This document shows positions 12,813 through 22,215 of a stretch of DNA of 64,000 bases, piece after piece. Both the position numbers and the translations under genes were made by a program. The first letter of the stretch is position 1. Every line of letters starts with the position of its first letter. This stretch comes from Mactromeris polynyma (taxonomy: Eukaryota; Mollusca; Bivalvia; Venerida; Mactridae): positions 2,299,001-2,363,000 of the forward strand of contig JASFXZ010000035.1 in NCBI GenBank assembly GCA_032209605.1, read 5' to 3'. The notes beneath the pieces are model-generated. The model ran no database searches. It saw nothing but the letters and a program-made list of their open reading frames with translations, and was not told where the DNA came from.

Positions 12813-12914
12813 TTGAGGAACACGAAACATCGGTCAATGGCGCTACCGAGAATTGAACCCGGGTCTACGGATTGTCGGTCCGTTATGCTAACCACTACAC
12901 CACAGCGACCTAAC
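12813..12914 (-). mobile_element. Short tRNA-derived SINE or tRNA retropseudogene
   Basis: On the minus strand, 12909-12838 (72 nt) reads as a tRNA. It has an acceptor stem with one mismatch, an A-box (TGGTGTAGTGGTTAGC), a perfect 5-bp anticodon stem (ACGGA/TCCGT) around a loop holding GAC, a B-box region GGGTTCAATTC, and a 3' TAGCGCCA. The loop has C where U33 is expected. About 25 bases of tail follow. The whole unit is flanked by the 8-bp direct repeat GTCATGTT (12805-12812 and 12915-12922). That target duplication shows it arrived by retroposition, so it is not a resident tRNA gene. A Val(GAC)-like parent is a guess. Confidence 0.7.
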
Positions 12915-13146
12915 GTCATGTTCGTGTAAATTTAACTTATATAAAAAGTTGATTAAGGTAAACTACACTTTGGACGAAGTACGGGGCGATTTTTTACATC
13001 CGCCACAACAGCACTTAACACCAGCTGTAGTAATATTGAAATAAAATAATGTTTTGAGGAATTTATTCAGTTTTCACAATTGTAGATTTTGCAGAGTTCA
13101 GTCGGCTAACCCATGATGAACATTCACCTGGGATTTAAATGATATG

Positions 13147-14368
13147 ATCCGGTGTTATAGATGCATACTGTCTCATGTTTAAATCCGGTGTTATAGATGC
13201 ATACTGTCTCATGTTTAAATCTGGTGTTATAGATGCATACTGTCTCATGTTTAAATCTGGTGTTATAGATGCATACTGTCTCATGTTTAAATCTGGTGTT
13301 ATAGATGCATACTGTCTCATGTTTAAATCTGGTGTTATAGATGCATACTGTCTCATGTTTAAATCTGGTGTTATAGATGCATACTGTCTCATGTTTAAAT
13401 CCGGTGTTATAGATGCATACTGTCTCATGTTAAAATCTGGTCTTATAGATGCATACTGTCTCATGTTTAAATCTGGTCTTATAGATGCATACTGTCTCAT
13501 GTTAAAATCTGGTCTTATAGATGCATACTGTCTCATGTTAAAATCCGGTGTTATAGATGCATACTGTCTCATGTTTAAATCCGGTCTTATAGATGCATAC
13601 TGTCTCATGTTTAAATCTGGTCTTATAGAAGCATACTGTCTCATGTTTAAATCCGGTGTTATAGATGCATACTGTCTCATGTTTAAATCCGGTGTTATAG
13701 ATGCATACTGTCTCATGTTTAAATCCGGTGTTATAGATGCATACTGTCTCATGTTTAAATCTGGTGTTATAGATGCATACTGTCTCATGTTTAAATCCGG
13801 TGTTATAGATGCATACTGTCTCATGTTTAAATCCGGTGTTATAGATGCATACTGTCTCATGTTTAAATCCGGTGTTATAGATGCATACTGTCTCATGTTT
13901 AAATCCGGTGTTATAGATGCATACTGTCTCATGTTTAAATCTGGTGTTATAGATGCATACTGTCTCATGTTTAAATCTGGTGTTATAGATGCATACTGTC
14001 TCATGTTTAAATCCGGTGTTATAGATGCATACTGTCTCATGTTTAAATCTGGTGTTATAGATGCATACTGTCTCATGTTTAAATCCGGTGTTATAGATGC
14101 ATACTGTCTCATGTTTAAATCTGGTGTTATAGATGCATACTGTCTCATGTTTAAATCTGGTGTTATAGATGCATACTGTCTCATGTTTAAATCCGGTGTT
14201 ATAGATGCATACTGTCTCATGTTTAAATCTGGTGTTATAGATGCATACTGTCTCATGTTTAAATCTGGTGTTATAGATGCATACTGTCTCATGTTTAAAT
14301 CTGGTGTTATAGATGCATACTGTCTCATGTTTAAATCCGGTGTTATAGATGCATACTGTCTCATGTTT
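13147..14368. repeat. 36-bp minisatellite, about 34 copies
   Basis: The unit begins TGTTATAGATGCATACTGTC and is 36 bp, so every frame is either open or closed throughout. Three long frames (two minus, one plus) are therefore open without being genes. Copies differ mainly at ATCTGG versus ATCCGG. Copies around 13430-13630 share a second variant class (GTCTTA, GTTAAAATC), indicating clustered local duplication. The array lies just left of the first TRIM-bearing segment. Confidence 0.97.
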
Positions 14369-15729
14369 CCTATTATGACTCAAATAAAATTCACAAATTA
14401 AAGAATAACATAAGAAAAACAGGTTAAAGAAATTTAAGAAATATTGACGTACAAACAACAGCATAAATAAACATGCCTGAAAACATAAAACTGACGATAT
14501 GACAAGTCAAGGTGAATATAAAACTTGAATTTTAACGAATGTATACAAACAATGATAAGACAGATAGCATTATCTGACTAACCTACAACCTACTAGTCTT
14601 TCTACCATTGAACAAATATTATCATTTATTCATTGAAGTGAAAAGAAATTTCACGATTTGGTTCAGGCAAGTATTGTACCACACCGTGTCTTACTGCATC
14701 ATGTCGAATACTATCGAATCGCGCCTTGATGTATCGCACCGTTTAGCACCGAATCGTTGAGTACCGTGAACTATTGTATCGTATTTCACCGTCAAATATT
14801 GCATTGCACAGCAGTGTCGTCAAACACTAAATCGTTGTCATACGGTACATAAATCATGTCGCAATATATCTGTATGTCTTGGTATAGAATCACATCTTTC
14901 CTAAATGCACCGTACGGTCTAAAATTCAATCGTTCCGGTCATATGGAAATACAATTTACATGCACGCACATATGAAATAGAAATTGCACGATTACGTACA
15001 GTGATCTACCATTTAGCATATATTGAAATATTGATTACCTAAATATATATAAGTAACATAACTAATCAGGTTTAAAATAAATTTTGAATTATCATGCAAG
15101 CAAAAAGCAAACGTACAGAATTGTGAATGTTACATAAATTACTGAATTTCTCAAGTAACGAAAACAGTAGAAATAATTAACAAGAAAAGTATGTAGTCAA
15201 CTAGATATTTATCGCGATATCCACTTAAAACTTATATAAAATAAATGTTCCGTTCTGAAAACGTGGGGGGGGGGGGTTTAGTGATAGTGGTTGCAGTTGT
15301 GGGTACTATGATACAGTTTTTCGTGTTAAGATATTTATCTGGTATGAAGATTTATCACGATACTTATCTAGTTGACCACATACTGTTCTACTAAATTATG
15401 AAGTTTACTAGTATCTTTAACGTGATTATGTAGTTAACTGGTGGCAGAAGTATGCCACCATATAATCCTGTCCTGTAATATCCACATGTTAACGTATGAA
15501 AATCTAGGTATACCGGACAAAAATCACAAATTGAGAGAAATGTATCAAATATATTGAAAACATAACCAGAAAAATATCAATTATTCACTTACACCGAATC
15601 GATGATTTATTTCGACTGATGTTTTTACATTGTTTATTTCTAATCATATGTTAATATTTATTCCATGCACGCGTTCAATATCAATGCACTGCTTCGAATA
15701 CATTTCATATGACATTATATATCTTCTGT
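14369..15729. other. 3' flank of TRIM copy 1, non-coding
   Basis: I see no gene. From about 14495 this region aligns by eye with 29.9-30.7, 45.18-45.38 and 52.09-52.75 kb, including TGATATGACAAGTCAAGG and CGTACGGTCTAA. It is therefore the 3' flank shared by the TRIM-bearing segments. A G12 run lies at 15265-15276. Confidence 0.6.
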
Positions 15730-17429
15730 TTATTCTGATACTATTTGGTAAAGTTTTAACGTCTGGGATCCGGCTGCAGCATTTAAAACAGCAAGTCTTC
15801 GTCTGTCCTTAGATACGGCAAGATAACGAGGGTATTTCATATCTACCTGATATGATGACAGTAAACGACCTACAGGAGTAATCTCTACTAACGAGTTTGT
15901 ATCTTCACTACTCACAAACACATGATCACATGGACCAACTGCTACACCACATGGTGACTTGATCAACTCATCCTTGACGACAACCTTCTCTCCTGTCTTA
16001 ATGTCGTATATATATACAGTGTCTGCATCTCTATCAGTCAACACGATCTTATCCTGGCTACGTATATACATACAGTAGCTAGTGCCAATTGGATATTTAT
16101 TTGATGGAAACGTAATATCAAAGTCTTTCTCTTCACCAGACATTGATACAATACGTACTGGTATATTGTGATCTATAGTAGTGAGAACAAAGTTCTCATC
16201 ATCCTTCATGCTTATAGAGCCGTATTCAACATTGACCGTACATGTTCTATTCAATGTTATTTGATTTGTTTTACTTACACGAAGAAAGTCCAGTCTGTAC
16301 TCGTTGCTCGTTGTTATAGCAACCTCCTCAGCAGACACAACAGCTACACAAAGAGGATGTTGGTATGGTAATTTGTACTCAGACTTCATATTCAGATTCT
16401 CATCATAAACCAAACATTTATGATTACTATTATCCACCACCACTAGTCTACCATCCGGTAGAAAATCTAAACCAGTGTAGAATGGCTCTTCCACGTCATC
16501 AACCGTCTGCTTCAACTCTATGGAAACGATCGATTCCAGCTTTGTTTTCATAGAAACGGTGTACTTCATCTCAAACTCATCAGGGTTTATTGCAGAAATC
16601 AGACTTGATCTCAATATTTCAACTTCTTCGTCAAAATTACACGAAACGTTTAATGTACACAGGTTTGTGTATAGCGAATTGGCGTTCTTTACATCATTTT
16701 GTATGGTTTCTTTCATACTGCGTGCCGTTCTAAATTGTTACGATGGTGTTCCATTGGATGCTATAGTATCAATCGTTTCCAAGGAGCTTTTCATAGTAGC
16801 TATTATGGTTTCACATTCAATCTTTCTGTTTGTCCAGTCTGTTGAAATTTTTTAACTAGACATGAGTTCGCGACTTTTGTTACTTTCTCGGCGAAGTCGT
16901 CAAACACCTGAATAATTGTTCTCCTCATTTTGGAAAGTTTTTCTGGTACACTCTGAACGTCGTTGGATAAAGACGATTCTGCTTTCTTTAAGTTTTCAAC
17001 AGCTTGATTCGTCATTGTTATGGCAGCTTGTAGTTGTTCCCTCAAAGTGTCAAACTGGTCGTCTTTGGTGATATTTTCTATCTCGGACACACCATTGCAT
17101 TTTCTGTGATCTATAATAGCACACGTACTGCAAGCTAATGCTTTGTCGTCTTCACATGAGAATTTAAAACGTTTATTGTGCTTTTTACAAATATCAATCC
17201 CTTTCATGTCAACATAATTTGCATCAACTTGGGACAAACCTTCTTCAACACTTAAGAGTTTGTGATCTCTCATGAAAGCGTATAGATTATGACCATTTGT
17301 ACAATCATTACATTGAAATTCATTGCATGTCGGACAAAACACATCAGCTAAACGTTTGATGTCTTTGTATGAACACGGTTGGCACTTTCTTTCAACACGC
17401 CCGCATACTTCCTGTTTGTTTTTCGCCAT
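15730..17429 (-). pseudogene. RING-less B-box/propeller (TRIM-like) pseudogene, copy 1
   Basis: It is homologous throughout to the intact genes at 30769-32466 and 52805-54502, but cannot make a full protein. The N-terminal frame (17429-16803) carries both B-boxes and most of the coiled coil. It leaves the family frame near 16841-16862, after the residues corresponding to 'VANS'. The C-terminal frame (from 16716) carries the rest of the coiled-coil region and the propeller. The span is 1700 nt against 1698 in intact copies, which matches a net +2 indel. In the shifted frame a CAA codon of the intact copies is TAA at 16740-16738. A Gypsy element sits 179 bp upstream of the start. A truncated B-box protein of about 208 residues could still be made. 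Confidence 0.85.
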
Positions 17430-17607
17430 TTTTAAGACATTTGTGACTTTCCGTTTATCCCTAGTTTTATGACACTCCTACCACGTTTAAATATATGTGG
17501 ATATCTGTGTAATTGTAGGTACACTTTAACACAATAACATTTTTAATCCATATATTGTTTAAGTCAAAAGTTAAACTCCTGTCCAAACTATATAGCAACT
17601 GTAATAT

Positions 17608-18852
17608 TGTAATGTTCTAGAATTTACCTAAACCTTGGGAGTATGGTACATTCATCCTTCACTTGCTCCCATCTTGATAAGCTTTTTGTTTACTTTTACA
17701 CTTTGTAGCTACTGCTGACGACAGTACATGAAGTTGGTTGCTGACTTGGTTTTATGTTACAAGACAGCAACACAACGTTACATAATGTGCCAGCTTTTAT
17801 CTATTACATCATTTGATTGTATTTTCGTTACGTTATGTAACATGTTTCCGCGACTTGTCACAATTTATCCTTTCTAGTTGACTGTTTGCAACGCTCAGTT
17901 TATAATTTCATGTTGAAAGCACTCACTATTTGTTAAATGCACGTTTCTATAAGCCTATAGTATCCAATGTATCGTTGTATCATCAATTTTAGTCCTTTTA
18001 GTATCCTGCATCGTGCAGAACATGTATTTGTCAGCCATGTTGGATTTTCACTGTGATGGTTACTTAGCAACCACCACAGTCTACTGCACCGCTGTTTCGA
18101 TATTTTATCAGTACCTGTTAAGATGTTTTCTTTGAAGAGTGCCCAGAAAAGGCCTTATGAGGTTATTTGATGTTTAATTTATATTGTTTAATAGTAGTTT
18201 ATACGTTAAGGTCCGTATTATTGTTTATTTTTATAACAAGCACCTGACGTTCTTTTTGCCACGACCCACACTGTGGACTGTGGACCACAACGCCACAGTT
18301 GTGGACTGTGAGTGCCACACTGTGGATTGTGAATGCCACACTGTGGGCTGTGGAGATCTTAGGAGTATATAAGCTCCACTGCCCGTCATTCGGGGACTTC
18401 CAATACTTTTGTTTCTCAGAGACCGTTTGTCTATTTTTTCCTTTAAAGGTGCATTTTCAAATCTTATTTTAAGTAACTCATTAAACAACTTCTATACATT
18501 ATCTCATATTTTTGATACCTCAAGTAATAATAACACTGTAGTAACAATCTCTAAACTCATTTTATTATATGTGACTTAGTGGATGCGCCGACTAGTTTGT
18601 TTGTTGTTTAGATGTGTACTAGTTAGTTATCTATAGATACCAATATTAATAGAGAGTAAAACTCTTTGAAACGAATCTCATAGTCCTTGTTTTAGTTTTC
18701 ATGGCTTGAGTTTTATTTATTTACATACTAGTATAGATCTTTAACCGGAAGTCCAAAGGTTATCTAACAGTATTCCAACTCAGTAGTTCACACCAGTTCG
18801 TGTATCAGCACTCACACAACGACACTTTCGCACACATACCGAGGGCGTAACA
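17608..18852 (+). repeat. 5' LTR
   Basis: It starts TGTAATG and ends GTAACA, and is 1245 bp like the 3' LTR. It contains a cluster of CCACACTGTGG-type palindromes (about 18265-18355) directly upstream of a TATATAA box. Confidence 0.95.
18265..18372 (+). promoter_or_regulatory. LTR promoter: CCACACTGTGG palindromes and TATA box
   Basis: Three CCACACTGTGG palindromes and one CCACAGTTGTGG lie within 90 bases. They are followed by TATATAA at 18366-18372. The same arrangement is in the 3' LTR, with TATATAA at 26815-26821. Repeated palindromes beside a TATA box suggest binding sites for a dimeric factor. One ACCACAA matches the RUNX core, but the other copies do not match it fully. Confidence 0.6.
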
Positions 18853-18856
18853 TTTA

Positions 18857-18874
18857 TGGTGGCAGCGGTGGGAT
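18857..18874 (+). other. Primer binding site complementary to tRNA-Leu
   Basis: TGGTGGCAGCGGTGGGAT begins four bases after the 5' LTR. It is the reverse complement of a tRNA 3' end ATCCCACCGCTGCCACCA, which matches animal tRNA-Leu (AAG/TAG type) as I know it, including the CCA. Confidence 0.85.
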
Positions 18875-18952
18875 CTGACATAATTATTCAGATCCAGTGA
18901 TCGAACAAGCGTCCTCAAGATCTAGAGAAGCATTCTAACATTTAACGAAACA

Positions 18953-20386
18953 ATGTACCAACTAGAAGCTGTTGACAGTGAAGGTGTGATTACGTTTGCG
19001 GGGCAAAATAATCATGAAACTGGCGAACCACCTGAGTCGGCTGTTGTCCAACAAGCCGAGGACTCATTTGATGCGGGTTCGATAACCAGCCGGAAGTCAG
19101 AAGATATGAGCCCTAATAGCAATTGTAATGCTATGAGCGAGATTTCTCAGATAATGAAAGGGATGGCTAGTGCATTTCGAGGTGTAGTTGAGGAGCTGAG
19201 AGAGCTAAAACAAGCTACCCAAAGCCAATCAAGCAAATATAGACATGACCCAGTTATTATACCCAACCCCAACATTAGCGTTCCCGAGCGTGTAGATCAA
19301 GCATGTACGTATGAGTCAAATATGTCAAGATTACCAAGCAGAAGCTTTCTTTCAAACCGTGACCATGATCGCGAATATGATCAACAATATAACTCTGTTC
19401 AAACCCCAGACTATGGTCCTGTAAGGCAAACTGGGCCCAGTAATAATATGCCCAACCCTTCCCGGCGACCAAACAATATCAAGATTCCTTCTTTTACTGG
19501 TAAAGAAGACTGGCAAACATGGATATCACGCTTTGAAATAATTGCCGAGCGCTATTCCTGGGGAAATGAAGATAAGCTTGATCAGTTGTTTCCGCGGTTG
19601 GACGGGGAGGCCAGTGTATTTGTATTTTCACAGCTACCAAGGTCTGTCTTGAGAAATTATCATGAGCTTGTAGCTGAACTCAATTGCCGATACCGAAAGA
19701 TAGAGACGGCCAAGTCATTTGCGGCACAGTTTAGCCGGAGGTCTCAGAAACATGGTGAAACTGCTGAAGACTACGCTGCAGAGTTGAAGAGACTCTATGA
19801 TAGAGCTCACGGTTATCGGGATAGAAGAACACGGGACGAGGACCTAGTGCGGCGGTTCTTAGATGGCTTGTATGATGAAGACATACAGTTTGAGGTAGAC
19901 TACCATAAAGAGCCCCAGAACATTGACGAGGCGGTCTTCCATGTGGTAAACCACATTCAAACCAAGAATGCCAGACGGCGTGACCGAGGTAAAAATGCGG
20001 TAAGGACCAGTTCTACAGCTGTAACAAATGATGAAAGTAATTGGGAATCTTTGGCTAGAGTTCCTAATACTGATAACAGTGGTCAAAATACCTCAAATAG
20101 GGATAGTCCCGCCAACAATATGTGCAATGAAATTACGGAAAGGCAGTTGGTTGAGCAACTTTGCCAGCGCATGGATAAACTAGAAAAGGATAGCACACAG
20201 CAGAGTAGAGAGACCCCCAGAAGACGAGACAAACGTGATGTTGAGTGTTACAATTGTCACGAGCGTGGGCATTACGCTAGAGACTGCCCAAAGAAGAAAA
20301 AAGGCCCAAGTGAATCCAGCCAACCGCCAACTGGGGATTTAAACTGGAAGGGACCTGTCCTTGCGGCCAAAGGGAGGTCCATGTAA
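18953..20386 (+). CDS. gag: Gypsy gag polyprotein
   Basis: 477 codons. It encodes the structural Gag that packages element RNA in cytoplasmic particles. The first 170 residues are polar and low in complexity. A capsid-like region follows (about 175-350), with the WQTWISRFE and aromatic/leucine pattern common to Gypsy Gag. A CCHC zinc knuckle lies at residues 432-445 (CYNCHERGHYARDC), followed by a lysine-rich tail. The start is about 100 bases after the LTR. The reading frame is intact. Pol lies in the -1 frame and overlaps the end of this ORF. Confidence 0.9.
   Translation: MYQLEAVDSEGVITFAGQNNHETGEPPESAVVQQAEDSFDAGSITSRKSEDMSPNSNCNAMSEISQIMKGMASAFRGVVEELRELKQATQSQSSKYRHDPVIIPNPNISVPERVDQACTYESNMSRLPSRSFLSNRDHDREYDQQYNSVQTPDYGPVRQTGPSNNMPNPSRRPNNIKIPSFTGKEDWQTWISRFEIIAERYSWGNEDKLDQLFPRLDGEASVFVFSQLPRSVLRNYHELVAELNCRYRKIETAKSFAAQFSRRSQKHGETAEDYAAELKRLYDRAHGYRDRRTRDEDLVRRFLDGLYDEDIQFEVDYHKEPQNIDEAVFHVVNHIQTKNARRRDRGKNAVRTSSTAVTNDESNWESLARVPNTDNSGQNTSNRDSPANNMCNEITERQLVEQLCQRMDKLEKDSTQQSRETPRRRDKRDVECYNCHERGHYARDCPKKKKGPSESSQPPTGDLNWKGPVLAAKGRSM
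20338..20380 (+). promoter_or_regulatory. Probable -1 ribosomal frameshift signal between gag and pol
   Basis: In the gag frame the codons read GAT TTA AAC, giving the canonical heptamer T TTA AAC at 20338-20344. The -1 frame has its last stop at 20311-20313 and is open from 20314 into pol. Gag ends at 20386, so the slip site lies inside the overlap. Six bases on, GGACC (20351-20355) can pair with GGTCC (20376-20380), a plausible downstream stem. Confidence 0.75.
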
Positions 20387-20412
20387 GGGGAAATAGAGAG
20401 GCCTATGATCAG

Positions 20413-21945
20413 TTGATTGAAAAGGACCATGAGATGAATCTTTTAGTTATTGCGAAGCGACAGCGAGAATTGAGTGATGGTGTCTACATTGAGGGCTGTA
20501 TTGAGGGAGAAGCTTTGGTGTTTACGGCGGATACTGGAGCGTCAAGGACTATCCTATCATCGAGGGTGTATGATAGATTGAGTATTGACAATCGTCCACA
20601 ATTGAGGGGATCAACCTGCCTGCGAGGGGCTGGGGGATCACCAATAAGAGAGAGAGGTAAAGCCAACTTTAAGATAAGCTTAGGTAGACTCATCATGGAG
20701 AAGGAGATAATTGTCGCAGACATTGAAGATGATGCCTTGTTAGGGTATGATGTCTTAGTAGAAGATGAAGAGGGTCCTGCTGATCTATTGCTAAGTAGAA
20801 ACATTATAGTTTTGAGGGGATTTGAGATACCATGCCGCCAAAAGGGGAGGCAGATGAAAAGCAGAAAGGTAGTCGTAGCCGATAACATTACCATTCCTGG
20901 GAGATCAGAGGCATTAGTAGATGTGTTTGTGGAGAGAGCTGAAACGGACGATGAGGATGAGCAAGCAGAGTATGTAGTTGAGCCAACAGATAACTTTACA
21001 GATAGGTATCGGCTCATGATGGCAGCGACACTAGTCGATATTAACAGGGCTACTACTGTAAAAATAAGGGTCATGAACCCTCTGCCAGATGAGGTCAGAT
21101 TGAGACAAGATGCCGAGATAGGAAGAGCAGAAAAGAGTGAACAGATTGTTAGTACAATAGCAGATAAAGAGAATGTGGGTGAAATTGAAGATTGCAATAG
21201 AATCAGAAGAGTGGAAACTAGGGAGCATAACTTTGATGGCCAGCTGCAAGTGGAAAGATGTTCGCAAGATGATGTACCAGCACACCTAAAAGACATGTTT
21301 GAGAACGCTACCAAGAATGTGTCAAAAGAAGAGGCCGAGGTTATTGCAGGGCTACTAGTAAAGTACTCGAGCACGTTTTCTAAAGATGAATGGGACCTTG
21401 GGGTCACACATCTGGCAGAGCATGCAATTAAGACCGGTGATGCAGAACCAGTTAAGCAGCGTCCGAGAAGAGTCCCTCTGGCGTATGCTGATGAAGAAAA
21501 GAAGGCCATAGAAGACTTGCTGAAGAAAGGAGTGATACAGAAGAGCACCTCACCTTGGGCAAGTCCTATAGTTCTTGTAAAGAAGAAGTCTGGTGCAATA
21601 AGGCCCTGTGTAGACTACCGAAAGGTTAACGCCCTTGTTAAGCCCGATGGTTTTCCTTTGCCAAGAGTCCAAGATTGCCTGGATGCAGTTGCTGGCGCAA
21701 GCCTGTTCAGTAGCTTTGATCTTACCAGTGGGTATTTTCAAGTACCACTTAAGCAGGAAGATATACCCAAGAGTGCATTTGTCTGTAAATTTGGGCTATT
21801 TGAGATGACAAAAATGCCATTCGGTCTCAATAACAGTAGCAGCACTTTCCAACGCACCATGGAACTTGCTCTCCAGGGTCTTCAATGGGAGACATGTTTG
21901 GTATATATTGATGATATCATTGTCTTCGGGTCAACCTTTAAATAG
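20413..21945 (+). CDS. pol: Gypsy pol, first part: protease and reverse transcriptase, ends at in-frame stop
   Basis: The open frame actually runs from 20314, and ribosomes would enter by frameshift; 20413 is only the first possible start-like codon. The aspartic protease is marked by DTGA (about residue 40, GAT at 20530). The RT follows, with CVDYRKVN, FDLTSGYFQ and the catalytic YIDD. A conserved position usually occupied by MPFGLxNAPATFQ reads NNSSSTFQ here. The frame is cut by TAG at 21943-21945, right after YIDDIIVFG, where family members continue in the same frame. This is a nonsense lesion, not a natural end. Confidence 0.85.
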   Translation: MIEKDHEMNLLVIAKRQRELSDGVYIEGCIEGEALVFTADTGASRTILSSRVYDRLSIDNRPQLRGSTCLRGAGGSPIRERGKANFKISLGRLIMEKEIIVADIEDDALLGYDVLVEDEEGPADLLLSRNIIVLRGFEIPCRQKGRQMKSRKVVVADNITIPGRSEALVDVFVERAETDDEDEQAEYVVEPTDNFTDRYRLMMAATLVDINRATTVKIRVMNPLPDEVRLRQDAEIGRAEKSEQIVSTIADKENVGEIEDCNRIRRVETREHNFDGQLQVERCSQDDVPAHLKDMFENATKNVSKEEAEVIAGLLVKYSSTFSKDEWDLGVTHLAEHAIKTGDAEPVKQRPRRVPLAYADEEKKAIEDLLKKGVIQKSTSPWASPIVLVKKKSGAIRPCVDYRKVNALVKPDGFPLPRVQDCLDAVAGASLFSSFDLTSGYFQVPLKQEDIPKSAFVCKFGLFEMTKMPFGLNNSSSTFQRTMELALQGLQWETCLVYIDDIIVFGSTFK

Positions 21946-21957
21946 CATATCCAGAGG

Positions 21958-22215
21958 GTGGGTCAGGTTCTAGACCGAATAAAACAAGCAGGACTTAAAC
22001 TTCGACCAGACAAGTGTCATGTGTGCCAGACTCAAGTGGTGTTCCTCGGGCATGTGGTATCAGCTGAAGGCGTTCGACCAGATCCCACAAATGTGTCAAA
22101 GATATTAGGTTGGCCTATACCCCAAACTGCTAAACAAGTTAAACAATTTGTTGCAACAGGTTCTTACTATCGTCGATTTATCAAATTTCGCAAAGATTGC
22201 GCGTCCCCTCATTGA
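21958..22215 (+). pseudogene. pol: Gypsy pol, middle part: RT thumb/connection, isolated between lesions
   Basis: It is in the same frame as the preceding part and carries RT C-terminal signatures (LKLRPDKCH, VFLGHVVSAEGV, SYYRRFIK). It lies between the TAG at 21943 and a frame change near 22185, after which this frame yields nonsense and stops. It is almost certainly not translated on its own. Confidence 0.8.

Noticed and set aside
12838..12909. Functional tRNA gene
   Set aside because: Acceptor-stem mismatch, C33 in the anticodon loop, an unusual GAC anticodon, and an 8-bp target duplication indicate a retroposed copy.
13135..14464. Frames of 308-409 codons over the 36-bp array
   Set aside because: Same reasoning: three frames open on two strands from one repeat, with no domain and no flanking gene structure.
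20484..21548. Minus-strand frame of 354 codons opposite gag/pol
   Set aside because: Serine-rich mirror of the pol coding strand; no independent features.
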